Part shown: piece after piece, positions 7,719-15,834 of the stretch
Position numbering within the stretch: the first letter of the stretch is position 1
Layout of the letters: every line of letters begins with the position of its first letter
Source of the DNA: DATCJY01 sp036562565
GTDB taxonomy: Bacteria > Bacteroidota > Bacteroidia > Flavobacteriales_D > Sanyastnellaceae
Length of the DNA: 64,000 nt
Assembly: GCA_036562565.1 (NCBI GenBank)
Contig: DATCJY010000090.1
Span: 1 to 64,000 of the forward strand
Direction of reading: 5' to 3'
Position numbers and translations under genes: made by a program
Notes under the pieces: model-generated
Told to the model about the DNA's origin: nothing
The model's database searches: none
Seen by the model: only the letters and a program-made list of their open reading frames with translations

Positions 7719-9242
7719 ATGAAATCTGATAAACTTAACTTCTCAGCACAACCATTCATTCTGGTATGGCTCATTACGATCGTGTTTTTAGTGATCATGT
7801 GCTTGCTCGTGGTATCCCACTTGCTGGACAGATGGTGGTTGGTACTTCCTTTGGCAATACTGGCTGTGGTTGCGTATGATACGTTTCAGGATAAGCATTC
7901 GCTTCGCAAGAACTATCCGCTCATTGGTCGTTTGCGTTATATGTTCGAGTCCATTCGTCCTGAGCTGCGCCAATACTTCTTCGAAGGTGAATTGGATGGA
8001 AAGCCATTCAATCGCAGACAACGTTCCATTGTTTACCAACGTGCAAAGAATGAGAAGCAAACCATTTCATTCGGAATGCAAGATGATCCGAGCAGAATTG
8101 GTTACGAGTGGGCTGCACACAGCGTGTATCCTAAGAAAGCTGACATGAACTCTTTCCGTGTCATGGTTGGCAGTTCACAATGTGCTCAGCCATACAATGC
8201 AAGTATCCTCAACATTGGAGCGATGAGTTACGGAGCGCTCAGTAAGACAGCGGTAGAATCGCTTAACAGAGGTGCAGCCTTGGGCAAGTTTGCGCAAAAC
8301 ACCGGAGAAGGTGGCATCAGCGATTTTCATTTGCAAGGTGGAGATATCATCTGGCAAATCGGTACCGGTTACTTCGGATGTAGAGATGAGCACGGCAATT
8401 TTGACGATAACCTTTTTGCTCAAAAATCCGCATTGCCAAATGTGAAGATGATCGAGCTCAAACTTTCACAAGGTGCTAAACCCGGCCACGGAGGTTTGTT
8501 ACCTGCACATAAAAACACTCCTGAAATTGCTGCTATTCGTAGCATCAAACCACATACTACCGTTCATTCTCCATCGGCTCACACAGCATTCAGTGACGCC
8601 AAAGGCTTGATGCTCTTCATCGATAGGATGAGAAAATTGTCCGGAGGCAAACCGATTGGTTTCAAGTTGTGCATCGGTAAGAAAGAAGAATTCATTGAAA
8701 TCGTGGAGCAAATGAAAGCGACCGGAATCGTTCCTGATTTCATTACCATTGACGGAGCTGAAGGTGGTACCGGTGCTGCACCACTGGAGTTCATCGATTA
8801 TATGGGTATGGCGCTTTCAGATGCGTTGGTATTTGCCAATAAGACATTGAAGCAATACGGACTCAGAGATGAAATCAAAATCTTTGCATCCGGAAAAGTA
8901 ATTACAGCGTTTGATATTGCGAAGAACATCGCTCTTGGAGCAGATGCCTTGTACAGTGCGCGTGGAATGATGTTTGCTTTAGGGTGTATTCAAGCACTTC
9001 AATGCGATAGCGGTAAATGTCCGGTAGGTATCGCTACACAAGATAAATCGCTCTATAAGGGAATTGATATCACCGATAAGAGCGTGCGTGTGGCCAACTT
9101 CCATCTCAACACACTCAAATCATTGGAAGACTTCCTAGGAGCCATAGGATATGAGAATACACAAAGTATCAAGCCCTCCTCCTTCTTCCGCAGAGTGGCA
9201 CACAACGAGAACCTGAGCTTTCAGGAGATTTATTACAGCTAA
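7719..9242 (+). CDS. Membrane-anchored FMN-binding glutamate synthase family protein
   Basis: A 507-residue protein. Two hydrophobic helices (about residues 12-33 and 40-50) anchor the N-terminus; the rest is the FMN-binding synthase domain of glutamate synthase large subunit (NIGAMSYGALS, NTGEGGIS, IWQIGTGYFGCR, KPGHGGLLPAHKN). Cysteines in CIQALQCDSGKCPVG follow C-x5-C-x4-C, the spacing of the GltB [3Fe-4S] ligands. The N-terminal amidotransferase and the structural C-terminal domain of true GltB are absent, so it cannot release ammonia from glutamine by itself; the reaction of these stand-alone proteins is unsettled. It is the first gene of a unit with the genes at 9275 and 9692 and is preceded by a long structured leader. 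Confidence 0.88.
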   Translation: MKSDKLNFSAQPFILVWLITIVFLVIMCLLVVSHLLDRWWLVLPLAILAVVAYDTFQDKHSLRKNYPLIGRLRYMFESIRPELRQYFFEGELDGKPFNRRQRSIVYQRAKNEKQTISFGMQDDPSRIGYEWAAHSVYPKKADMNSFRVMVGSSQCAQPYNASILNIGAMSYGALSKTAVESLNRGAALGKFAQNTGEGGISDFHLQGGDIIWQIGTGYFGCRDEHGNFDDNLFAQKSALPNVKMIELKLSQGAKPGHGGLLPAHKNTPEIAAIRSIKPHTTVHSPSAHTAFSDAKGLMLFIDRMRKLSGGKPIGFKLCIGKKEEFIEIVEQMKATGIVPDFITIDGAEGGTGAAPLEFIDYMGMALSDALVFANKTLKQYGLRDEIKIFASGKVITAFDIAKNIALGADALYSARGMMFALGCIQALQCDSGKCPVGIATQDKSLYKGIDITDKSVRVANFHLNTLKSLEDFLGAIGYENTQSIKPSSFFRRVAHNENLSFQEIYYS

Positions 9243-9274
9243 AGTTAGTCTAACACATTTAACACAATTGAATT

Positions 9275-9646
9275 ATGACACCAATACTCACCACCAGTGA
9301 TCATCTGGCCATTAAAACACTTTTAGAAGAAGCACACAGAGCTTCAGTTTCCAAGGACTTGGATTTATTGATGGGTGAGTTGAACAGGGCACAAATCGTA
9401 AACGATGATGAAATAGACAGTGACATCGTTCGCCTCAACTCCACAGTAGAAGTAGAAGACGTCATGGCCCAAAAGGTTATGAAGTTTCAAATTACCCTAC
9501 CGAAGGATGCCGATTTCAAACAACAGAAGATTTCGGTTTTGTCACCTATTGGTATTGCTCTTATTGGTTTCAAAAAAGGAATGACAATTGAGTGGACGTT
9601 GCCCGGTGGCAAGAAGACCATTAACATTCTTGAGGTTGAGAATTAG
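9275..9646 (+). CDS. GreA/GreB-family (Rnk-like) protein
   Basis: A 123-residue protein whose C-terminal half (about 45-123) is the FKBP-like GreA/GreB C-terminal domain: VRLNSTVEVEDV, ISVLSPIGIALIGFKKG, IEWTLPGGKKTINILEV. The N-terminal ~40 residues are helical and much shorter than the coiled coil of a true Gre factor, and lack its acidic tip, so RNA cleavage by RNA polymerase is not expected. This is the layout of Rnk-type proteins, which bind RNA polymerase without stimulating cleavage. It lies 32 bases after the glutamate-synthase-like gene and 45 before the next one, so likely the middle gene of a three-gene unit. Confidence 0.85.
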   Translation: MTPILTTSDHLAIKTLLEEAHRASVSKDLDLLMGELNRAQIVNDDEIDSDIVRLNSTVEVEDVMAQKVMKFQITLPKDADFKQQKISVLSPIGIALIGFKKGMTIEWTLPGGKKTINILEVEN

Positions 9647-9691
9647 CAACTTCGATGCTATATTTAAACCGAAACATTAAATATCTCGGGT

Positions 9692-10321
9692 ATGAAGTGG
9701 GCATATAGCATTAAAAATAAAATAACAGCCTCCGTTTTGTTGGCAGTGGTTTTGGGTTTGGTCTTGCTCAATAACATCGATGAACGTCAGAATTCTGATC
9801 GCTTGCGCCAAGCTATTGCCACAATGTATGAAGACCGCTTGGTGGTGGAGGGGTATATCTTCGATTTATCGGAGGAGGTACACTCCATCCAAGAAGCCAT
9901 TGATGAAATTACTTGTGCCCGCGAACGCGATGAGGTCATTGCCGAGAGCTTGTCGGAAATCAAATCCATCAACGCAGCGTATGCCAAGACAACATTGACG
10001 CCCGCTGAGGAAGCCGAGTTCAATTTGTTCACCACATCTATTGCCAATTTGGAGAATAGTCTGGAGAAGGAAGACTTTCAGGAATCCAAACGTTTGTCCA
10101 AGGAGTCGCTAGCATTGCTTTACAATCTATCGGAGATTCAGCTGGACGAAGCTAACCGAGTGAAACAAGGTTCGGAACATATTCTCAACTATGGCAAAAC
10201 CTCTTCGCAATTTGAGATGGCAGTGTTGATTGTCATTGCCATTATCATTCAAATCATTGTGTTTGCTTCACCGGGAATGAACAGAGTGAAGGGACGTCAA
10301 GTTGCTCCTTCGCTGAACTGA
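9692..10321 (+). CDS. Two-TM protein with four-helix-bundle (MCP-like) sensory domain
   Basis: A 209-residue protein with a membrane helix at about 10-27, an all-helical, acidic extracytoplasmic stretch (about 30-170) and a second membrane helix at about 175-193, then a short basic tail. This matches the ligand-binding module of chemoreceptors (4HB_MCP type) but there is no HAMP, methylation or signalling domain and no kinase after it. The role is therefore unknown; it could sense a ligand and pass the signal to a separate partner, or be structural. It closes the unit that begins at 7719 and is followed by a strong terminator (10341-10376). The stop codon is TGA. Confidence 0.75.
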   Translation: MKWAYSIKNKITASVLLAVVLGLVLLNNIDERQNSDRLRQAIATMYEDRLVVEGYIFDLSEEVHSIQEAIDEITCARERDEVIAESLSEIKSINAAYAKTTLTPAEEAEFNLFTTSIANLENSLEKEDFQESKRLSKESLALLYNLSEIQLDEANRVKQGSEHILNYGKTSSQFEMAVLIVIAIIIQIIVFASPGMNRVKGRQVAPSLN

Positions 10322-10340
10322 TAAGAGACATCGAAATAAC

Positions 10341-10376
10341 AAAAAGTCCTTCTGTATTTTCAGAAGGACTTTTTTT
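10341..10376. terminator. Bidirectional terminator between convergent units
   Basis: Perfect 14-bp stem, AAAAAGTCCTTCTG at 10341-10354 with 10361-10374, six-base loop, T-run on the plus side and a shorter T-run on the minus side. It serves the plus unit ending at 10321 and the minus unit ending at 10392. Confidence 0.93.
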
Positions 10377-10391
10377 ATGCATTTAATGTGG

Positions 10392-10700
10392 TCATTCGAG
10401 TAGGATGCCTGTTGCAATGAGCTTTTGCCATTGCGGTGATTTTTTCAAAAAATATTTGATGAACGAGCACATGGGAACCAACTTGAGGTTCTTGGTTTCG
10501 AGATACATCATGATTTTCTCGGCCAGTGCTTCACCCACACCCTGATGCCTGATTTCTTCCGGCACCTGAGCATGGGTCAGATACATTTTTCCATCGTTTA
10601 TTTCATACTCCACTACGGCTTTGTGACCGTTGACCATCATCTCAAATTGCCGCATCTCTGCGTTGTTGATGAGGTCCATATCCTGATAGATTTCTTTCAT
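10392..10700 (-). CDS. Small GNAT-like N-acetyltransferase (Acetyltransf_CG / NATD1 type)
   Basis: A 102-residue protein of the short, single-domain GNAT group: a beta meander (RQFEMMVNGHKAVVEYEINDGKMYLTHAQVP), then the acetyl-CoA pyrophosphate-binding turn RHQGVGEALAEKIM, and a C-terminal part with a Cys (LVPMCSFIKYFLKK) typical of the family. Substrates of this group are not established. It is the last gene of a minus-strand unit, 21 bases after the receiver-like gene, and ends at the terminator 10341-10376. Confidence 0.82.
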   Translation of the reverse strand: MKEIYQDMDLINNAEMRQFEMMVNGHKAVVEYEINDGKMYLTHAQVPEEIRHQGVGEALAEKIMMYLETKNLKLVPMCSFIKYFLKKSPQWQKLIATGILLE

Positions 10701-10721
10701 TGTATTCGTCAGATTAAGTTG

Positions 10722-11051
10722 TCAATTTTGTTCGTGCCATTCTATATGGCCAAGATTTCTGAGTGTCTTTTTTCGGATGCCCTCATGAATACTCTGAGCG
10801 AAGTCTTTATCATCAACCTTACTCACTAATACGATAAGCTGCGGAAGATGAAAGTTGGATAATAAAGTCATCCGGGTCTTCTCAATTGCAGGAAGCTCAT
10901 CATCGAGTATCAGGACATCAAAATGTCTTTGTAGAACGTAGTTCAATGCTGTTTCTACATCGTCAGTATTTGTGATGGCAATACCATATTTTCTTTCGTT
11001 AGTTACGTTTCGGTCTTGGGTTTTTACGATTAATATTTCTGTATTGTTCAT
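10722..11051 (-). CDS. Response-regulator receiver-like protein, degenerate
   Basis: A 109-residue single-domain protein with the beta-alpha rhythm of CheY-like receivers. The phosphoacceptor region is kept (FDVLILDDELP, Asp50/51), and LIVLVSK resembles the Ser/Thr strand, but the N-terminal acidic pair that binds Mg is replaced (ILIVKTQDRN) and the final Lys-Pro pair is not obvious. It may thus be a non-phosphorylated receiver-like fold. There is no output domain. It sits between a pirin gene (24 bases upstream) and a GNAT gene (21 bases downstream) in one unit; no histidine kinase is nearby. Assignment of the fold is an inference from sequence pattern. Confidence 0.6.
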   Translation of the reverse strand: MNNTEILIVKTQDRNVTNERKYGIAITNTDDVETALNYVLQRHFDVLILDDELPAIEKTRMTLLSNFHLPQLIVLVSKVDDKDFAQSIHEGIRKKTLRNLGHIEWHEQN

Positions 11052-11075
11052 TGAATTTTGCGTGAATTAATGATG

Positions 11076-11963
11076 CTATTGCTCCATCGGAGCGATGAAT
11101 CCAAATTGTCCCGTCTGGATATCTTCAATGGCTTGAAGAATTTCGCTTTTGTTGTTCATGACAAATGGACCATAACGTTCAATGGGTTCATTGATGGGTT
11201 GTCCTGCAGCGAAGAAGATCATGCTCTCTTCCGATGCCTCTAACTTGATATCTTCAAAATCGGGCTCAAAGACAACCATTTCGCCATGAGAAGCTTCAAG
11301 CTCTTCATTGATGCATACATGACCTTTTGTTATCAAGAGAAAAGAGTTGTATCCTGCAGGGCTTTGAAACATAATATCGGAAGAGGGCTGCAGACGAAAG
11401 TCAAACATATTGACGGGGGTAAAGCTGGATGCGGCTCCTCTAATCCCTTCATAATTGCCCGCTATAATTCTCACTATGCTGCCTTTGTCATCCAGTTGTA
11501 CGTTTGGAATTTCGCTGGCAGTGATGGCTTGGTAACCCGGAGCTACCATTTTATAAGCAGCCGGTAAATTCACCCACAACTGAATGAAGTGTTGTACACC
11601 TCCTGAGCGTGCAAAATTTTCTGACTGGAATTCATCATGCATCAAACCTGCGGCAGCGGTCATCCATTGCACATCTCCTGCTTGGATAACTCCACCTCCT
11701 CCTGATGAATCACGGTGTTCTATTTCGCCTTCATAGGCAATGCTAACCGTTTCAAATCCTCGGTGAGGATGTTCACCAACACCTCTGCGATATACAGAGG
11801 GTTCAAAGTAATGAGGCGCATTATAATCAAGGAGTATAAAAGGACTCAATTCATTGCCGCTATAACCTCTAATTCCGGGAATATAATTGGAGACTTTAAA
11901 ACCATTGCCTACCATGTAGGATGGTGTCCCTTTGTAGTTTTCTCTAATCGTTTTAAATGCCAT
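11076..11963 (-). CDS. Pirin family protein
   Basis: Bicupin of the pirin family, 295 residues, the usual size. The metal-binding motifs of the first cupin are visible: EHPHRGFETVS (two His), and GLMHDEFQS (His and Glu). The pirin C-terminal domain with the second, metal-free barrel follows (SDIMFQSPAGYNSFLLITKGHV). Bacterial pirins include quercetin 2,3-dioxygenases and metabolic regulators; which applies here cannot be told. It is the first gene of the pirin/receiver-like/GNAT unit. A -7 element at 12008-12015 and an inverted repeat at 11972-12004 lie immediately upstream. Confidence 0.92.
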   Translation of the reverse strand: MAFKTIRENYKGTPSYMVGNGFKVSNYIPGIRGYSGNELSPFILLDYNAPHYFEPSVYRRGVGEHPHRGFETVSIAYEGEIEHRDSSGGGGVIQAGDVQWMTAAAGLMHDEFQSENFARSGGVQHFIQLWVNLPAAYKMVAPGYQAITASEIPNVQLDDKGSIVRIIAGNYEGIRGAASSFTPVNMFDFRLQPSSDIMFQSPAGYNSFLLITKGHVCINEELEASHGEMVVFEPDFEDIKLEASEESMIFFAAGQPINEPIERYGPFVMNNKSEILQAIEDIQTGQFGFIAPMEQ

Positions 11964-11971
11964 CTATCAAC

Positions 11972-12004
11972 CATCGATTCACCCTATGTGTGAGCCAATC
12001 GATG
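11972..12004 (-). promoter_or_regulatory. Inverted repeat, candidate operator of the pirin unit
   Basis: CATCGATT (11972-11979) and AATCGATG (11997-12004) form perfect 8-base arms around 17 bases. The repeat covers the expected transcription start and leader of the pirin gene (start codon 11963), directly next to the -7 element at 12008-12015, where a repressor dimer would bind. Confidence 0.45.
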
Positions 12005-12007
12005 TAA

Positions 12008-12015
12008 CAAATTTA
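12008..12015 (-). promoter_or_regulatory. -7 element of the pirin promoter
   Basis: Reads TAAATTTG on the minus strand, an exact match to TAnnTTTG. No TTG is found at the usual distance upstream, so the -33 part is weak or absent, which would fit a regulated promoter. Confidence 0.4.
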
Positions 12016-12500
12016 CCTTCAGTGTGAGGTTAACTTGTTGAGGTAAATCAATGCGAGCTACCCAATAAGGGGGAGAAAAATGGATACTATATAAGTTTTG
12101 AAAATTTTGGTATAAATCAATAGGGAATCCATACCGAACTTCCTGTGTATGATCCGAAACAGCCTAAACCGTTTTCGATGTTCGAATAAACCATGGTTGG
12201 TTCGGAAAAAGGGACTGAAGATCCCGCACCGTTTTGCAAGGATCGATGGTAAAGGAAATAATCCCTAGTGCAATTCAACAGGTAAATGAAGATGCCTTTA
12301 TCTTCAATTGTATAACATCAAGCAAGATGTTTATCTCGAAAGTGTTGCATTGCTCAAAAACATTTTTTAGGTCATTCTTTCAATTTTAATCTAAGAGAAG
12401 AAATTGATTTATAGCGTTCATCGAAATCTCATTAAAAATGGTAAAGCGTTATGGCCGAAGAACATAAAATGCTATATCAAGCCGTAAATTCGCGCCCGCA
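12016..12500. other. Intergenic region without a gene
   Basis: About 485 bases between the divergent pirin unit and the helicase gene. I see no credible reading frame. A short hairpin with 7-base arms (TGAAGAT 12287-12293, ATCTTCA 12300-12306) lacks a T-run. TAAATTCG at 12485-12492 resembles a -7 box but would place the transcript start almost on the helicase ATG. The region probably holds helicase regulatory sequence, possibly a long leader, but nothing specific can be claimed. Confidence 0.4.
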
Positions 12501-13814
12501 ATGAAGTTCGAGGATCTAAAATTAACCAGGCAATTCCTGGATGCTGTGGCAGAAGCCGGATATACGGAACCAACCGAAATCCAAAGGTTGGCCATTCCCC
12601 GTATCATGGCTGGTCAGGATTTGATTGGCATTGCTCAAACAGGTACTGGAAAAACTGCCGCCTATCTCTTGCCCTTGCTTCAGACATTGAAGTATGCTCA
12701 AGGGATGGAGCCGCGCTGTTTGATTCTTGTTCCTACAAAAGAGCTGGCATTGCAGGTAGAGGAAAATGTTCGCGCATTGAGTACTTATACCGATTTGCGT
12801 TGGGTAGCACTCTATGGAGGTATCGGCCCCAAAGCACAAATACAACGCCTTGAAGAAGGTGTTGACCTCATCATCGCCACACCGGGGCGTTTTTTGGAGT
12901 TGTATTCCAAAGGCCATATTCCGACCAAGAAAATCAAACACATGGTGTTGGATGAATGTGACCGCATGATGGATATGGGCTTCTGGCCGCAGCTCAGAGA
13001 TATACAAGAGAAAATTCCGCAGAAGAAACAGCAATTGCTTTTTTCTGCAACCTTCCCTGAGAAAGTGGAGCGACTGTCAGAGAACTTCCTTTTGTTCCCT
13101 ACGCGAGTAGAAGCTGCTCCGCCAGCTACTCCTGCTGCTACGGTGGAGCAATACCTCTATGAAGTACCCAATTTCCGAACTCGCCTGAGCTTGTTGGAGC
13201 ACTTGCTCAAGGATGAATCATTCACTCGTGTGATGGTCTTTGTAAAAACCAAAGAGCAGGCCACTCAGATAGCCAAATACCTTGAACGAAAGGAAATGGG
13301 CGAAGTCCGTGTGCTGCATTCCAACAAAGGTCAAAATGCACGCATCAATGCAATCAACGATTTCAAGAGTGGTGATGTGCGCTTGCTTATCAGCACCGAT
13401 GTAACCGCACGTGGTATCGATGTCTTTGAGGTTTCGCATGTGATAAACTTCAATATTCCTACGCATTATGAAGACTATGTGCATCGCATTGGTCGTACAG
13501 GAAGAGCTTTCAAGACAGGGGTGGCCATCAGCTTCATGGATTACTCAGAGGAGTATCACGTGCGTAAAATCGAAAAGCTCATTAAGCAGCAAATTGAGCG
13601 CAGGCCTTTCCCAGAAGGAGTCGATCAGTTCGTCACACCACGTGAAGAGATACAAATGATGAATCGTGAGATTGACCGTCAGAAGCGCTTGGAAAATCCG
13701 GACTTCAAAGGGGCATTCCACGAGAAGAAGAACAAAGGTGCCGCGAAGAAAGCATCACGTCCGAAGAAGCAAACACACAAGAAATTCAAGAACACGAAGT
13801 CGCACAAACGTTAG
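12501..13814 (+). CDS. DEAD-box-family RNA helicase with DECD motif (RhlE-like)
   Basis: ATP-dependent RNA helicase of 437 residues. Seen in order: Q motif (YTEPTEIQRLAIP), motif I AQTGTGKT (45-52), PTKELALQ, TPGR, motif II as DECD instead of DEAD (VLDECDRMMDMGF), SAT, then the second RecA domain with STDVTARGIDV and the HRIGRTGRA motif VI. The last ~50 residues are Lys-rich (KKNKGAAKKASRPKKQTHKK), a likely RNA-binding tail. Such helicases assist ribosome assembly and RNA turnover, often in the cold. The 485-base non-coding region upstream could hold a regulated leader. The DECD variant is known in some family members and should still be active. Confidence 0.94.
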   Translation: MKFEDLKLTRQFLDAVAEAGYTEPTEIQRLAIPRIMAGQDLIGIAQTGTGKTAAYLLPLLQTLKYAQGMEPRCLILVPTKELALQVEENVRALSTYTDLRWVALYGGIGPKAQIQRLEEGVDLIIATPGRFLELYSKGHIPTKKIKHMVLDECDRMMDMGFWPQLRDIQEKIPQKKQQLLFSATFPEKVERLSENFLLFPTRVEAAPPATPAATVEQYLYEVPNFRTRLSLLEHLLKDESFTRVMVFVKTKEQATQIAKYLERKEMGEVRVLHSNKGQNARINAINDFKSGDVRLLISTDVTARGIDVFEVSHVINFNIPTHYEDYVHRIGRTGRAFKTGVAISFMDYSEEYHVRKIEKLIKQQIERRPFPEGVDQFVTPREEIQMMNREIDRQKRLENPDFKGAFHEKKNKGAAKKASRPKKQTHKKFKNTKSHKR

Positions 13815-13862
13815 TGAACTTATCATTCTTGAAATAGAATAATACCATTACCTGTTTATATC

Positions 13863-14171
13863 ATGTCAGAATCTGTTAACTCGCTACCAAAGGCACAACG
13901 TGAAATGCGCACTGTGGGAATATGGGAAGGAGTCTCTTTCCTGCTCTTGCTTTTCGTAGCCATGCCATTAAAATACTACGCAGGGTTTCCAAAAGCCGTC
14001 AGTGTAGTAGGAATGATACATGGGGTGCTTGTCATCGTGTTCCTATATACGATTGTCAATTCCATTCAGTCTTCCGGTTTGTCAATTAGGAAGGGATTGA
14101 TAGCCTTTTTAGCATCGCTATTGCCTTTTGGTACTTTTTTTCTGGATAAGCTCGTGTTTGAGAAAAAATAA
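13863..14171 (+). CDS. DUF3817 family membrane protein
   Basis: A 102-residue protein with three hydrophobic segments (about 20-40, 48-68 and 78-95). The first carries GIWEGVSFLLLLFVAMPLKYY, and HGVLVIVFLYT follows; this is the DUF3817 pattern (GxxEGxSxLxLL..KY). Function is unknown; members are small inner-membrane proteins. It follows the helicase gene by 48 bases and may be co-transcribed. Confidence 0.82.
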   Translation: MSESVNSLPKAQREMRTVGIWEGVSFLLLLFVAMPLKYYAGFPKAVSVVGMIHGVLVIVFLYTIVNSIQSSGLSIRKGLIAFLASLLPFGTFFLDKLVFEKK

Positions 14172-14276
14172 CGTGAAATAATTCGCTGATAAATGTTTAA
14201 AAACGACATTTTAAAGCAATAAAGGGGGGCTAAGGCAGCAGTTATCTTCGCTCGTACTTTTTTCTAAAAGTTTTGA

Positions 14277-15809
14277 ATGGAAAGAAAAGAATCATTTATC
14301 CAACATATTCAATCGGGTTATTCATTCAAGGGTGATGCATTGGAATTGGGAACAGCATTGCTTGATGGTGTTCCTCAGCCCGGAGCCAATGTGCGCATTC
14401 CATTGAAGACACTCAACCGCCATGGATTGATTGCCGGGGCTACAGGTACCGGTAAGACGGTCACTTTGCAAATCATTGCAGAGCAAATGGCCGCGAAGGG
14501 AATTCCTGTATTGCTCATGGACCTCAAAGGCGATTTGAGTGGGCTTGCAGCTGCCGGTACTTTCAATGAGAAAATTGAAGAGCGCCATCAGGCCATCGGT
14601 ATTCCGTATGAAGCGAAAGCTTCATTGGTGGAGTTGCTTACAATTTCGAATGAGCCCGGTACACGTTTGAGAGCAACAGTGAAAGACTTTGGGCCGGTGT
14701 TGTTTTCAAAAATGCTGGATTTGAATGATACACAGAGTGGCATTACAGCTATCATCTTCAAGTATGCGGAGGAGAATAAAATTCCTCTTGTGACCTTGGA
14801 GGATTTCAAAGACCTCATGCGTTTTGCTACTGAAGGAGGAAAGGTTGAAATCACCAAGGAATATGGCAAAGTCTCCGAGGCATCGGTTGCAACCATCCTT
14901 CGTAAAATCATTGAGCTCGAAACACAAGGAGCAGAGCTGTTCTTTGGTGAGCCTGCTTTCAATGTGTTTGACTTAGTGCGTCATCAAGATGGCCGAGGAT
15001 ATATCAGCATCCTTCGTCTTACCGATATTCAGAGTAAGCCGAAACTTTTCTCCACGTTCATGTTGGAGATGCTAACCAAGATTTACAACACCTTCCCCGA
15101 AGCAGGTGATTTGGATAAACCGAAGCTTTGTGTATTTATTGATGAGGCTCACTTGATTTTTAATGAAGCGAGCAAAGCCTTGCTGGATCAGATAGAATCC
15201 ATCATCAAATTGATTCGCTCCAAAGGAATCGGTATCTACTTCTGCACACAAAACCCGTATGACATTCCTGAGGCGGTGTTGTCCCAATTGGGATTGAAGG
15301 TGCAACACGCATTGCGTGCATTTACCGAGAAGGACAGACGTGCCATTAAGAAAACTGCAGACAATTATCCCATTTCGGAGTATTACAAAACAGAGGAGCT
15401 CTTAACAAGCGTGGGGATTGGTCAGGCGCTTGTAACGGCATTGAATGAGAAAGGTATTCCAACACCCTTGGCAGCGGTGCATCTGCGTTCACCGGAAAGC
15501 CGAATGGGGGTATTGAATTCAGAGGAAATCCAAAGCGTATTGCACAACTCTCAAATTAAAGACCGCTACGAAAAGTCCATTGTGGTGGACACAGCCGAGC
15601 AATGGCTGCTTCGCAATAAGCCTCTTCAACCGGAACCAGCCAAACCGCAGAAAGGTTCCACACGAACAAAAGAAAAGCCTGCGCCATCTGCTTTTGATGT
15701 TTTTGATAAACAAACAAAAGCAGCCAGCAGGACCATTAACACCGTAGGCCGATTCATCAATATTGCCAAAACGGTGATGAAGTTTTTCGGTGGAAACACT
15801 AAAAAATAA
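14277..15809 (+). CDS. HerA-like / DUF853 (YjgR) P-loop ATPase
   Basis: A 510-residue ATPase. Walker A is GATGTGKT (residues 54-61) within LIAGATGTGKTVTLQIIAEQ, Walker B is CVFIDEAHLIF (about 288), and the sensor segment IYFCTQNPYDIPEAVL follows. The C-terminal ~60 residues are low-complexity and basic (PAKPQKGSTRTKEKP). This matches DUF853/YjgR, a relative of the HerA-FtsK DNA-translocase group. Its biological role is poorly defined; no NurA nuclease or Sir2/DUF4297 partner is adjacent, so a defence role is not indicated. A -7-like TATCTTCG is at 14243-14250. The next genes follow at 25, 8 and 4 bases and probably share its transcript. Confidence 0.9.
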   Translation: MERKESFIQHIQSGYSFKGDALELGTALLDGVPQPGANVRIPLKTLNRHGLIAGATGTGKTVTLQIIAEQMAAKGIPVLLMDLKGDLSGLAAAGTFNEKIEERHQAIGIPYEAKASLVELLTISNEPGTRLRATVKDFGPVLFSKMLDLNDTQSGITAIIFKYAEENKIPLVTLEDFKDLMRFATEGGKVEITKEYGKVSEASVATILRKIIELETQGAELFFGEPAFNVFDLVRHQDGRGYISILRLTDIQSKPKLFSTFMLEMLTKIYNTFPEAGDLDKPKLCVFIDEAHLIFNEASKALLDQIESIIKLIRSKGIGIYFCTQNPYDIPEAVLSQLGLKVQHALRAFTEKDRRAIKKTADNYPISEYYKTEELLTSVGIGQALVTALNEKGIPTPLAAVHLRSPESRMGVLNSEEIQSVLHNSQIKDRYEKSIVVDTAEQWLLRNKPLQPEPAKPQKGSTRTKEKPAPSAFDVFDKQTKAASRTINTVGRFINIAKTVMKFFGGNTKK

Positions 15810-15834
15810 TCTTTAAGGAATTAAAAGACTTACT

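Noticed and set aside
14277..15809. HerA-like ATPase as part of a defence system (HerA-Sir2, HerA-DUF4297, HerA-NurA)
   Set aside because: No Sir2, DUF4297 or NurA gene is adjacent; the sequence matches the DUF853/YjgR type and neighbours are housekeeping.
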